Notes under the pieces: model-generated
Database searches by the model: none
Seen by the model: the letters and a program-made list of their open reading frames with translations, nothing else
Told to the model about the DNA's origin: nothing
Assembly (NCBI GenBank): GCA_028284495.1
Contig: JANQRP010000032.1
Coordinates: 62,001 to 126,000, forward strand
Source: Longimicrobiales bacterium
GTDB taxonomy: Bacteria; Gemmatimonadota; Gemmatimonadetes; Longimicrobiales; Gaopeijiaceae
Direction: 5' to 3'
Length of the DNA: 64,000 nt
Made by a program: the position numbers and the translations under genes
Part shown: positions 43,317-52,189 of the stretch, piece by piece
Layout: the number at the start of each line of letters is the position of its first letter
How positions within the stretch are numbered: the stretch's first letter is position 1

Positions 43317-43405
43317 TGGTACACCGTCGGACGCGTCGCCCGACGCGGTATCCACGGACCACGGGTCCGACTCCCCACTACATCACCTCCGGAAGGAATC
43401 GGTTC

Positions 43406-44044
43406 ATGCGGACGTCTCGCGCCCTCCTCGCAACGCTTCTTCTCGTTCCCCTCGTCGTGCTCGCGGCCTGCGGAGACGGCGGTGACGCCGCCGCGGAGGA
43501 CGCCGGGCCACCGGTGGTGACGGCCGAGGTCCCCGAGCTCTCCACCGGCGAGCTGCTCGGGCTCGACCGGACCAACCTGGCCGCCTTCACGCCATGGCGC
43601 GCCGGGAACGTGACGAGCACCGCGTCCGACGTGGCACCCACGTCCCGCCAGGTCGGCGTCGAGGCGCTGACCGCGGACGGCTTCGACCGGATCGTGCTGT
43701 CGTTCCGGAGGGGCGCGTCGGCCCCGGGATACCGGATCGGGATGGCCGGCAACGAGCCCCGGATGCTTTGCGGCGAGGAGACCACCGTCGAGGAACGCGG
43801 CGTCCTCATCCACCTCACGCCCGCTGCCGTGCGGGACGACGAGGGCGAGTGGACCGTGGAGTCTCGCGACCTCGACCTCGGGCTCCCCGTGGCCTCGCGC
43901 GCGCGCCTCGTGTGCGAGGGAAACCGGGAGGTGGTATGGCTCGTCGAGACGGAGCCGGAGGCGGTCGAGGTGCGGGTACTACACCTGCTCCAGCCGGCGC
44001 GCATCGGCGTGGACATCCGGCCCGGGGACATGGGGCCGGAGTAG
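43406..44044 (+). CDS. Putative lipoprotein of unknown function
   Basis: A 212-residue lipoprotein with lipobox VVLAACG (Cys about 23). GGAAGGA lies about eight bases before the ATG at 43406. The mature part has two Cys (in MLCGEE and RLVCEG), predicted beta strands (RIVLSFRRGASAPGYRIGM, VEVRVLHLLQPARIGVDI) and no recognised family. It may form a small beta-sandwich domain exposed to the periplasm. It is downstream of ogt by about 90 bases and converges on the alcohol dehydrogenase gene. Confidence 0.75.
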   Translation: MRTSRALLATLLLVPLVVLAACGDGGDAAAEDAGPPVVTAEVPELSTGELLGLDRTNLAAFTPWRAGNVTSTASDVAPTSRQVGVEALTADGFDRIVLSFRRGASAPGYRIGMAGNEPRMLCGEETTVEERGVLIHLTPAAVRDDEGEWTVESRDLDLGLPVASRARLVCEGNREVVWLVETEPEAVEVRVLHLLQPARIGVDIRPGDMGPE

Positions 44045-44109
44045 GCCCACGTCCGTCCCGTCGGCCAACCGGGGTCGCCCGGAGCCCGCCGCAGGTCGAG
44101 CCGGCCGCT

Positions 44110-45369
44110 TCAGCCCTCCCGCGGATCCAGCAGCACCTTGATCGACCCGCTCCGTCGCCGGTCGCCGGCGGCGGAGAGTGCGGTGCGGTACTCGGCGAGC
44201 GGGTACACGTGCGTGACCATCTCGTCGAGCGGCGCGGTAGTCTCGCGCATGGCCCGCAGTGTGGCGTCGAAGGTGTGCATCGACTCGCCGCGGAAGGTCT
44301 CGTCGCCGTAGCCGACGAAGCCGCGGATCGTCAGCTCCCGCGCCCACGTGAAGGTCAGGTCCAGTTTCGGGATCTCGCTGGCGCATCCGAGCATGACGAT
44401 CGTCCCCCGGGGCGTTGCGTACCGCAGCGCCTGGGACAGCGTCTGACCCGACCCGACGCAGTCGTAGATCAGCGGAAATCCGCCGCCGGCGTAGACCTCG
44501 TCGCCCACGATCGGCTTGTAGGCGCGCGCGCCGGTCTCGAGGAGGGCGGAACGCGCCTCCTGGCCCGGCTTCACGATGGACGACGCGCCGAAGGCTCGGG
44601 CGAGGTCGGCTTCCTTCTTCCGCTTCGTCTGCGCGACGATCTCGCCGGTGAAGCCGGCGGCTCGGATCGCCCAGATCGTGCCGAGGGCGATCGGGCCGCT
44701 CCCGATCACCAGCACGGGCTCGTGGGGATGCGCCGGTGGCGCGTTCAGCGCGGCGTGCATTCCGATGGCGAGCGGCTCGGTGAGCGCGGCGGGGCGGTCC
44801 TCGAGCTCGTCGGGAACTGGGAACAGCTGCACCTCGTGTGCGATCGTCTGCTCCGCCCATCCGCCCGGGATCGACGCGTGATACCCCTGGACGACCCCCG
44901 GCCTGACCGGCGCCCCGTCGATGGTCGCCGGTCCTTCCTCGCCGGAATTCTCGCAGGTCGAGTGCAGACCGTCGCCGCAGGACCGGCACCACGCATCGCG
45001 CCCGTATCCCCGTATCTCGCACGAGATCATCGGATCCACGGCCACGCGCTGCCCCACCTCCACCCGGGTGACGGCCGCACCGGTTTCCACGACGCGCGCC
45101 AGGATCTCGTGCCCGAGCACCGCCGGAAAGGATCCGAACGGTTCCATGGCCGGCGATGCGGCGAAGGTCAGGTTGCCGATGTCGGTTCCGCAGATCCCGC
45201 AGAGATCGACCTCCAGGCGGACCCACCGGTCGCCGGGGAGGTCCGGGGGCGGAACGTCGGTGAGCCTCACCCCGCTCGGCGCCCCGTAGAACGCGGCATC
45301 GGTCACGCGACCCAGGGTCTTCGCAAGGAGGAACCGCGGTATGGTGACGTCGAATGTGACGGCGCGCAC
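44110..45369 (-). CDS. Zinc-dependent medium-chain alcohol dehydrogenase
   Basis: A 419-residue MDR-family enzyme. The catalytic zinc site is DLCGICGTDIGN with LGHEILARV; four further Cys (SCEIRGYGRDAWCRSCGDG with STCEN) are spaced like the structural zinc lobe. The nucleotide site is VLVIGSGPIALGTIWAIRAAGF (G-x-G-x-x-A type). Relatives act on threonine, sorbitol and other polyols; the substrate is unknown. The start is GTG 45369. It is divergent from the thiolase gene and converges on the lipoprotein gene at 43406. Confidence 0.9.
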   Translation of the reverse strand: MRAVTFDVTIPRFLLAKTLGRVTDAAFYGAPSGVRLTDVPPPDLPGDRWVRLEVDLCGICGTDIGNLTFAASPAMEPFGSFPAVLGHEILARVVETGAAVTRVEVGQRVAVDPMISCEIRGYGRDAWCRSCGDGLHSTCENSGEEGPATIDGAPVRPGVVQGYHASIPGGWAEQTIAHEVQLFPVPDELEDRPAALTEPLAIGMHAALNAPPAHPHEPVLVIGSGPIALGTIWAIRAAGFTGEIVAQTKRKKEADLARAFGASSIVKPGQEARSALLETGARAYKPIVGDEVYAGGGFPLIYDCVGSGQTLSQALRYATPRGTIVMLGCASEIPKLDLTFTWARELTIRGFVGYGDETFRGESMHTFDATLRAMRETTAPLDEMVTHVYPLAEYRTALSAAGDRRRSGSIKVLLDPREG

Positions 45370-45497
45370 GGACCCTCCGGCGATATTCGTGGTTTCGGCT
45401 CCGGAAGATCCCGAGCGAGGGCCGCGTCGTCCACCCCGGTGGAACGACAGCCTGCTAGATTCCTCCCGAGCAGCCCACGCGGATCCAGGGAGACGGC

Positions 45498-46772
45498 ATG
45501 AAGGCAGTCATCGTCGCAGGCACGCGCACGCCGTTCGCGCGGTCGGGGACCGACTTCCGATCGTTGTCGGCGATCGACCTCGGCAGGCTGGTGGTCCGGG
45601 ACGCGCTCGATCGGGGCCGGCTCGACGGCGCCGAAGTCGATCACCTCGTGTTCGGGACCGTGGTGCACGATCCGCACGCCGGCAACATCGCGCGGGAGGT
45701 GGGCCTCACCACGCTCCCCAAGACGGTGCCTGCCACGACCGTCTCCCGCGCGTGCGCGACCTCCAACCAGGCGATCACCGACGCCGCGAACCTCATCGAG
45801 GTGGGACAGGCCGACACGGTCATCGCCGGGGGTGCCGAGTCGCTGTCACACATCCCGATCCTCGTCTCGGAGGAGCTGTCCGAGACGCTGGTCCGCTTCT
45901 CGAAGGCGCGATCGGTGGGGGATCGGGTGAAGCTCCTAGGGGGCGTTCGGCCGAAGCACCTCGTCCCGCAGACGCCGCAGATCGCCGAGCCCACGACGGG
46001 CGAGACCATGGGGGAATCGGCCGAGCGCATGGCGAAGGCGAACGGCATCTCACGCGCGGACCAGGACGCCTGGGCGCTCCGTTCGCACGAGCTGGCGGCC
46101 GCAGGCACCGACGACGGGCGCCTCACCGCCGAGATCACGCGTGTGTACGTGCCGCCCACCTACGAGGACGTCGTGGGGGAGGACAACGGCATCCGGCGCG
46201 ACACGTCGCTGGAGAAGCTCGCGGGTCTGAAGCCGGTCTTCGACCGCAGGAACGGCTCGGTCACCGCCGGCAATGCCTCTCCCCTCAACGACGGAGCGTC
46301 CGCCGTGATCCTCATGAACGAGGAGAAGGCGAGGGCCGACGGACGCGAGGTCCTCGGCCGCATCCGGAGCTACGCCTACGCGGCGCTCGACCCCGCCGAG
46401 CAGCTCCTGCAGGGGCCGGCCTTCGCGGCGCCCGTCGCGCTCGACCGGGCTGGACTGTCGATGAAGGACATCGACCTCATGGAGATGCACGAGGCGTTCG
46501 CGGCCCAGGTGCTGTCGAACCTTCAGTGGCTCGACTCGGACCACTTCGCACGGGAGCGTCTCGGGCGGAGCCAGAAGGTCGGCCATCCCAACGTCGAGCG
46601 GATCAACGTGATGGGCGGGTCGATCGCCATCGGACACCCCTTCGGCGCGACCGGAGGGCGGGTCACGCTGACGCTCGTCAACGAGATGAAGCGTCGGGAT
46701 GCGCAGTTCGGACTGCTCACGGTGTGCGCGGCGGGCGGGCTGGGTCTGGCGATGGTGGTCGAGCGCGTCTGA
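45498..46772 (+). CDS. fadI: Acetyl-CoA C-acyltransferase (FadI-like thiolase)
   Basis: A 424-residue thiolase. The acyl-accepting Cys is in VSRACATSNQAITDA (about 90), the His is in GGSIAIGHPFGATGGR, and the second Cys is in LTVCAAGGLGLAM. The length of about 425-435 and VMGGSIAIGHP favour the FadI branch over FadA. It cleaves 3-ketoacyl-CoA in fatty acid beta oxidation. The partner FadJ-type enzyme is not next to it. The ATG at 45498 follows GGGAGACGGC. A TAGATT element at 45456 could be part of its promoter, but no matching -35 is evident. Confidence 0.93.
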   Translation: MKAVIVAGTRTPFARSGTDFRSLSAIDLGRLVVRDALDRGRLDGAEVDHLVFGTVVHDPHAGNIAREVGLTTLPKTVPATTVSRACATSNQAITDAANLIEVGQADTVIAGGAESLSHIPILVSEELSETLVRFSKARSVGDRVKLLGGVRPKHLVPQTPQIAEPTTGETMGESAERMAKANGISRADQDAWALRSHELAAAGTDDGRLTAEITRVYVPPTYEDVVGEDNGIRRDTSLEKLAGLKPVFDRRNGSVTAGNASPLNDGASAVILMNEEKARADGREVLGRIRSYAYAALDPAEQLLQGPAFAAPVALDRAGLSMKDIDLMEMHEAFAAQVLSNLQWLDSDHFARERLGRSQKVGHPNVERINVMGGSIAIGHPFGATGGRVTLTLVNEMKRRDAQFGLLTVCAAGGLGLAMVVERV

Positions 46773-46880
46773 CCTCGGTGCGCGCCCGCCTCGGCCCGAC
46801 CGACCCCACGCGACCGCATGCCCGCACGCGACGAATCGCCCGACTGGAACTCCGCGCCCCGCCGGTCGCATAGTACAGGC

Positions 46881-47321
46881 ATGAACACTCCCACTCGCGT
46901 ACTCGTGACGCTGCTCGTGCCCGCCACGCTCGGCGGATGCACGGCACTCGCCTCCCTCTGGGGCGAAGGGTCCGACACGACCGTTCCGCTGGCGGACCCG
47001 CAGCCTCAGGGGGAAATCCCGGAGGCGGCGGAGGCCACCCCGTCCGACGAGCAGCTCGCCTCGGATGCGTGTCCCTACATGCCGACGGTCGGCATGGCAC
47101 GCGAGACCATGTGGCGGCCCTTCGACTGGGACTCCATCCGCGCCCTGCCCGACGAGACCGTCGACTCGCTCGCGAGCGCGGGTGCGCTCCCCCGCCTCGA
47201 CACGCTCGTGGCCCGGCCCGTGGCGGGCCCGACCATCCGCATGCCGATCGTTCCGCTCGACTCCGCCGGTCACCCGATCCGGGTCGTGCCGTTGTGTCGG
47301 GTCGTCGGCGGTAGGCGTTGA
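46881..47321 (+). CDS. Hypothetical lipoprotein
   Basis: A 146-residue protein starting at ATG 46881. The signal MNTPTRVLVTLLVPATLGGC ends in a lipobox (C20). The mature part is proline-rich, acidic at first (EIPEAAEATPSDEQ) and has two further Cys (DACPYMP and VPLCRVVGG). I recognise no domain. It lies 108 bases after fadI and 44 bases before the PqqB-like gene, so it could be cotranscribed with the latter. Confidence 0.65.
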   Translation: MNTPTRVLVTLLVPATLGGCTALASLWGEGSDTTVPLADPQPQGEIPEAAEATPSDEQLASDACPYMPTVGMARETMWRPFDWDSIRALPDETVDSLASAGALPRLDTLVARPVAGPTIRMPIVPLDSAGHPIRVVPLCRVVGGRR

Positions 47322-47365
47322 GCGCGCGCGCGTGCGCATGACCCGGGGCGCATGACCATCAGCCC

Positions 47366-48370
47366 ATGAACCGTCGTGACGCACTCCGCCTGATGTCGGC
47401 GGGGGCGATCCTGCCGGCGGTACCCGGGGGTGCCCTCGCGGGGCTGCCCCGTAGCCTGGTCCAGCCTGTCGGTGCCGGCGCGCCCCGCGCCGACCCGTAC
47501 GCCTTCGTCCTCGGCACCGCCCAGGACGCCGGCTTTCCGCAGGTGGGCTGCTACACGGACCTGTGCGAGCTGGGGCGCGAGCTCCACGCTCGCGGCGAGG
47601 GACGCTACGTATCGTCGCTGGCGGTCATCGACCCCGACGCCGACGCATACTTCCTCGTCGATGCGACGCCGGACATCACGCGGCAGATCGACCTGATCGA
47701 CGAGCCGGGGTTCCGCGTCCGCGCCGCCGAGCGGCGCCCCTTCGACGGGATCTTTCTCACGCACGCGCACATCGGGCACTACACGGGCCTCGCCGTGCTC
47801 GGAAACGAGGGGATCGGAGTCTCCGACACCCCCGTCTACTGCACGGCGGCAATGGCGGACTTTCTGGCATCCAACGAGCCGTGGGCGTTCATGGTCCGGC
47901 AGGGGCGCATCGTGCCGACTCCCCTGGCCACGGACGTCTGGCACCGGGTCGGCGACCGCCTGGAGGTCCAGCTGTGGCCGGTGCCGCACCGCGACGAGTT
48001 CGCGGACACGGTCGGGTTCGTCTTCCGCGGCCCGTCGCGCACGCTGCTCTTCCTGCCGGATATCGACGACTGGCGAGCGTGGGAGCGGGATCTGGCCACG
48101 ACGGTGACAGCCCTCGACGTCGCGCTTCTGGACGCCTCGTTCTGGTCGCTGGACGAGTTGCCCGGACGCACGATCGACGACCTCCCGCATCCGCTGATCG
48201 GCCAGACGATGGACCGACTACAGGACGTGGTCGACCGGGGTGAAACGGAGGTGGTCCTCACGCACCTCAACAACTCGAACCCGGCGCTCGATCCGGACGG
48301 ACCCGAGCGCGCGGAGATCGACCGTCGGGGGTTCGTCGTCGCGCGCGAGGGGATGCGCTTCGGGCTCTAG
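47366..48370 (+). CDS. PqqB-like metallo-beta-lactamase fold hydrolase, exported
   Basis: A 334-residue MBL-fold protein whose sequence follows PqqB: FVLGTAQDAGFPQVGC near residue 45, SSLAVIDPDADAYFLVDATPD, then LTHAHIGHYTGLAVLG, where PqqB has an SPQQIGHYTGL-type segment, and TVGFVFRG, LLFLPDIDDW, VVLTHLNNSNPAL. The first His of the MBL motif is present (THAHIGHY), unlike typical PqqB. The N-terminus MNRRDALRLMSAGAIL has a twin-arginine-like signal, so it is probably exported rather than cytoplasmic. No pqqA, C, D or E is in the window. It is therefore more likely a secreted hydrolase than a PQQ biosynthesis enzyme. Confidence 0.87.
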   Translation: MNRRDALRLMSAGAILPAVPGGALAGLPRSLVQPVGAGAPRADPYAFVLGTAQDAGFPQVGCYTDLCELGRELHARGEGRYVSSLAVIDPDADAYFLVDATPDITRQIDLIDEPGFRVRAAERRPFDGIFLTHAHIGHYTGLAVLGNEGIGVSDTPVYCTAAMADFLASNEPWAFMVRQGRIVPTPLATDVWHRVGDRLEVQLWPVPHRDEFADTVGFVFRGPSRTLLFLPDIDDWRAWERDLATTVTALDVALLDASFWSLDELPGRTIDDLPHPLIGQTMDRLQDVVDRGETEVVLTHLNNSNPALDPDGPERAEIDRRGFVVAREGMRFGL

Positions 48371-48413
48371 TGGCGGCCGGGGAGTGGGCGGCCGTTCACA
48401 CTCGTCCGCCCCG

Positions 48414-48884
48414 TCAGAGCGCGTCGAGCACTCCGCGGATCTCCGCGAAGTCCGGCACAACGCCGGCGTCCTCGGTGACCCAGGCGTAGCGCACCACACC
48501 CTCGCGGTCGACCACGAACGCGGACCTCTTCGCCACGCCGCGGCTCCCGAAGAACTCGTCGTAGAGCACGTCGTAGGCCGTCGCCGCCTCCTTGTTGAAG
48601 TCGGAGAGCAGCGGGAAGTCCAGCCCGAGATCCTTCCGGAACTTCTGGACGACGAAGGGCGAGTCGATCGAGAGGCCGAGGATCTGTGCGTCCAGCGACG
48701 ACCAGGCGCTCCAGTCGTCACCGATCGCGCAGAGCTCCTCCGTGCACGTCGAGGAGTAGGCGAAGGGATAGAACAGCAGAACGACCGGTCGCTCGCCGCG
48801 GAAGTCCGAGAGCGATACGCGGTCGGGGCCCGGGCCTGCGGGGAGCGAGAAGTCGGGGGCGGTGTCGCCGGTCTGAACGGGCAT
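48414..48884 (-). CDS. Peroxiredoxin (AhpE/PrxQ-like)
   Basis: A 156-residue peroxiredoxin that reduces peroxides with thiols. The peroxidatic Cys is in PFAYSSTCTEELCAIGDD, with a second Cys five residues later, a spacing seen in PrxQ/BCP. The overall sequence, GDTAPDFSLP and LLFYPFAYSS with SRGVAKRSAFVVDREGVVRY, resembles AhpE. The start ATG 48884 was chosen because homology begins with MPVQTGDTAPDF. It is divergent from the DASS transporter and converges on the PqqB-like gene. Confidence 0.92.
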   Translation of the reverse strand: MPVQTGDTAPDFSLPAGPGPDRVSLSDFRGERPVVLLFYPFAYSSTCTEELCAIGDDWSAWSSLDAQILGLSIDSPFVVQKFRKDLGLDFPLLSDFNKEAATAYDVLYDEFFGSRGVAKRSAFVVDREGVVRYAWVTEDAGVVPDFAEIRGVLDAL

Positions 48885-48951
48885 CGGATCTGGAGGGAGG
48901 AAGCGAAGAGGGCGAGCGAGCACGGCGTGGTACCCGGCGTGTGGCGGTCAT

Positions 48952-50514
48952 GTGCCGGGGTGCCGCGCAGGGCCGGAGTTGCCCGAAGGCGTCCGGCGGA
49001 ACAGTCTCCCCGTCGTCGTCGCCCACCCGCCCCCGCCCCGCCACGGGACGTCACCGCTGAAGACCTCCACCATCCGCACCGTCGGGCGCTGGGCCGGACC
49101 GGCCGTGGCCGCGGCGATCCTGCTGGCACCGGCACCGGCCGGACTGGACGCCGTGGCCCAGCGCACGGGAGCGGTCGCGGCCTGGATGGCCATCTGGTGG
49201 ATGACGGAGGCGGTCGCCATCCCGGTGACGTCGCTTCTTCCCCTCGCCGCGTTCCCCTTTCTCGGGATCCTCTCGGCGGCGGATGCGTCGGCGCCCTACG
49301 CCCAGGAGCTGATCTTCCTGTTCATGGGCGGCTTCTTCCTCGCGGCCGCCATGGAGTCGTCCGGGCTCCATCGCAGGATCGCGCTGGCCATCCTCGCCGC
49401 AGTGGGATCGAGCCCGGAGCGCCTGGTGCTCGGCTTCATGCTGGCGACCGCGGCGCTCTCGATGTGGATCTCGAACACCGCGACCACGGCGATGATGTTC
49501 CCGATCGGCCTCGCGGTGGCGGAGCTCTTCCGGGGCGACGCGCCGAAGGTCGGCTTCCGGTTCGGGGTCACGCTCATGCTCGGAATCGGCTATGCGGCAT
49601 CGATCGGCGGCGTCGCCACACTCATCGGGACGCCTCCGAACGCGGTGCTGGCGGCGGCCGCGTCCGACCTCATCGGCGTCGAGATCGGCTTCGTGCAGTG
49701 GATGATCGTGGGTCTGCCGACCACCGCTCTGATGCTCCCGCTGGGCTGGCTGCTGCTGGTTCGCGTGCTCCACCCGCCCGGGGATCTCGAGGGTGACGCC
49801 GCCTCGGTGATCGAGGCCGAGCGTGCCGCGCTGGGGCCGATCCGGTCGGCCGAGCGGCGCGTGGCGGTCGTGTTCGGGCTCACCGCGACGGCGTGGCTCC
49901 TGCGCGCCCCCAAGAACTTCGGCGACCTCACCATCCCGGGACTCTCGACGTACGCTCCCGAGATCCGCGACTCGTCGATCGCGATGGCGGCGGCGCTGCT
50001 CCTTTTCCTGATTCCGACGGGCGACGACTCGGGGGAACGGCTCCTCGACTGGCCGCGCGCCCGGCGCATCCCCTGGGGCGTGCTGGTCCTCTTCGGGGGC
50101 GGGCTCTCGCTCGCCCGGGCGATGGATCAGTCGGGGCTGTCGGGGTGGGTCGGGTCGGGCGTGGCGCAGCTGGGCGCGCTTCCGCTTCCGCTTCTTCTGC
50201 TGTGCGTCGCGCTGCTCTTCGTGCTGCTCACGGAGATCACGTCGAATGCGGCTACGGCCACGATGGCGATGCCGCTGCTCGTGGGTGCGGCGGCGGCGAT
50301 GGGGACGCCGGCGCTGCCGCTGATGGTGACCGCGGGCCTCGCCGCGTCGATGGCCTTCATGCTCCCGGTCGCCACGCCCCCGAACGCGATCGTGTTCGGG
50401 GCCGACTACCTCGAGATCCGGCACATGGTGCGGGCCGGGATCTGGATGAACCTGCTGGCCGTGGCGGTTGTCACGGCGATGGCGGTGTTCCTGCTCCCGG
50501 TCGCCTTCGGCTGA
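48952..50514 (+). CDS. DASS family (SLC13) sodium-coupled anion symporter
   Basis: A large membrane protein with about 12 spans in two inverted repeats. The key SNT motifs are SMWISNTATTAMMFPIG and VLLTEITSNAATATMAMPLL, each followed by a T-P-P-N motif (LIGTPPNAVLAAA and LPVATPPNAIVFG) that binds Na+ and substrate. Family members import C4-dicarboxylates, citrate, sulfate or phosphate; the substrate is not clear. The N-terminus is uncertain: the first standard start is GTG 48952 (520 residues), but homology begins near residue 37 and no strong ribosome site is seen. Confidence 0.93.
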   Translation: MPGCRAGPELPEGVRRNSLPVVVAHPPPPRHGTSPLKTSTIRTVGRWAGPAVAAAILLAPAPAGLDAVAQRTGAVAAWMAIWWMTEAVAIPVTSLLPLAAFPFLGILSAADASAPYAQELIFLFMGGFFLAAAMESSGLHRRIALAILAAVGSSPERLVLGFMLATAALSMWISNTATTAMMFPIGLAVAELFRGDAPKVGFRFGVTLMLGIGYAASIGGVATLIGTPPNAVLAAAASDLIGVEIGFVQWMIVGLPTTALMLPLGWLLLVRVLHPPGDLEGDAASVIEAERAALGPIRSAERRVAVVFGLTATAWLLRAPKNFGDLTIPGLSTYAPEIRDSSIAMAAALLLFLIPTGDDSGERLLDWPRARRIPWGVLVLFGGGLSLARAMDQSGLSGWVGSGVAQLGALPLPLLLLCVALLFVLLTEITSNAATATMAMPLLVGAAAAMGTPALPLMVTAGLAASMAFMLPVATPPNAIVFGADYLEIRHMVRAGIWMNLLAVAVVTAMAVFLLPVAFG

Positions 50515-50547
50515 TCGGTCGCCGGGTGGCGTGCCCCCGGTCGCGCC

Positions 50548-51606
50548 CTACCGCGCGGCCTCGAGTGGGCGACCCACCAGGACGCCGTCTTGCGAGGCGA
50601 TCTCGACGATCCGGTCGGCCAGCGGGAGCGACGAGATCTCGACGACGGAGCCCACGAGCGGGGCGTGCATGAGGCGGAGCTCGCCGTCCACACGGATCGC
50701 GATGCCGGTGTGCGCCACGTCGAGCCCCGCCACCGTCGAGGTCGCGGCGATCACGTCGCCGGTATGGATGCGGTCCGCCACATCGGCGATCCGGTCTTCG
50801 GGGATCCAGGGGCGGGGGAGCTCGGCGTTCAGCCGTCGCTCCATGTCGCGGATCCGCGCCACGCTCTCGGGATCGTCGGCCAGGGCGGGGTAGGCCTCGA
50901 CGTGCATGGACATGAAGTCGATCGGCTCGTCGTCGAACGCAGGATCGAGCTCCGGATGGACGAGCCGGAGGGTGCCGCGCATGGCGTTGTCCGAGAGCCA
51001 CTCACTGAAGTAGTGGAGGCGGCTCGGGTAGCCGTCCATCGCTTCGTCCCGGTAGCGGAGCGACACGATCAGGCTCTCGTACGTCGCTCGCGCGGACACG
51101 GGGTCTTCGAGCAGGCCGACGCCGTGCCGGCGGACGAACCGCGTGAGGGCCAGCGTGTTCTCCACGAACGACACGCAGTCGTATTCGCGCAGATTGATGA
51201 CGAGTCGCTCGAGCGACCCGTCCATCGGTCGTCCGGCGGTGGCCGCCTCGATCCACGGCGCCTCGAGGGTCTGGGGCGTGTAGGGCCAGCCAACGAACAT
51301 TCCGCCGACCCGTGCGACGGCCTCACCGAGCGGGAGGTCCGCGACGCCCGCATCGGCGGCGGTGGTGACCGCGTCCACGAAGACCGTCCAGTCCGCCTCC
51401 GTCCACGCCGTCCCGGGGATCGTGTCGGTCAGTCCGCCTGCCGGATAGCCGAGACCCGGGCCGTCGTCCGCCGTGGTCGCGGCCCCCTCGGTCGTCGCCG
51501 GAGCGTCGGCAACGGACCGCTCCGGAGCGGCGTCCGGCCGATCGTTGGCGCCCGAGCAGCCCGACAGCAGCAGGCCGAGCAGGATGAAGGACGTCGGACG
51601 GCGCAT
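50548..51606 (-). CDS. DUF1460 domain lipoprotein (NlpC/P60-like amidase)
   Basis: A 352-residue lipoprotein (lipobox LLLSGCS). Residues about 65-340 match DUF1460. The likely catalytic Cys is in LREYDCVSFVENTLAL and the His in DVAHTGIAIRVDG, an arrangement of papain-like NlpC/P60 hydrolases. Family structures place DUF1460 among murein amidases that cleave peptidoglycan stem peptides. It therefore probably acts in the periplasm on cell wall fragments. The signal region is followed by a long acidic, Ala/Thr-rich linker (residues 22-52). Confidence 0.87.
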   Translation of the reverse strand: MRRPTSFILLGLLLSGCSGANDRPDAAPERSVADAPATTEGAATTADDGPGLGYPAGGLTDTIPGTAWTEADWTVFVDAVTTAADAGVADLPLGEAVARVGGMFVGWPYTPQTLEAPWIEAATAGRPMDGSLERLVINLREYDCVSFVENTLALTRFVRRHGVGLLEDPVSARATYESLIVSLRYRDEAMDGYPSRLHYFSEWLSDNAMRGTLRLVHPELDPAFDDEPIDFMSMHVEAYPALADDPESVARIRDMERRLNAELPRPWIPEDRIADVADRIHTGDVIAATSTVAGLDVAHTGIAIRVDGELRLMHAPLVGSVVEISSLPLADRIVEIASQDGVLVGRPLEAAR

Positions 51607-51745
51607 GGCGGGGAAGGGGAGGGAGGGATCCTGCGGACACTACCAGTGTTGCTATCTTCCGGGTTCCCTGCGTCGGCGGCAACCGTCGCCACCGCGCGGG
51701 ACCGACCGATCGACGCACGTTCAAGACGACCGAGGGACAGACCCC

Positions 51746-52162
51746 ATGCCGTACCCCGAGATGCTGGTGGCCCCGATGCGCGAGGACCTCGTCCGCATCG
51801 GCTTCAAGGAGCTTCGTTCGCCCGAGGACGTCGACGGCGTGCTGGGCAGCGAGACCCGCACGACGCTGCTCGTCGTGAACTCCGTCTGCGGCTGCGCCGC
51901 CGGTGCGGCGCGTCCGGGGATCTACCTCTCGCTGCAGGAGGGCCCGAAGCCGGAGGTTCTCACCACCGTCTTCGCCGGGCAGGACCTGGAGGCGACCGAG
52001 CGGGCCCGCCAGTACATCACCGGCTATCCGCCGTCCTCGCCCGCGGTCGCGCTGTTCAAGGACCAGGAGCTGGTCTGGATGATGGAGCGTCACCAGATCG
52101 AAGGAAGCAGCCCGCAGCAGATCGCGGCGGGCCTGCAGGAGGCGTACGCCGAGCACTGCTGA
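51746..52162 (+). CDS. BrxA/BrxB family bacilliredoxin
   Basis: A 138-residue thioredoxin-like protein of the YphP/YqiW type. The redox motif is C-x-C in NSVCGCAAGAARPG (CGC), preceded by the family start PYPEMLVAPMREDLVRIGF. The C-terminus ends in AYAEHC. Bacilliredoxins remove bacillithiol from S-bacillithiolated proteins after oxidative stress in Bacillus; here the thiol is unknown. It is divergent from the DUF1460 gene. Confidence 0.93.
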   Translation: MPYPEMLVAPMREDLVRIGFKELRSPEDVDGVLGSETRTTLLVVNSVCGCAAGAARPGIYLSLQEGPKPEVLTTVFAGQDLEATERARQYITGYPPSSPAVALFKDQELVWMMERHQIEGSSPQQIAAGLQEAYAEHC

Positions 52163-52189
52163 GGCGCGCCTCGGCGCGGTCGACCTGGT

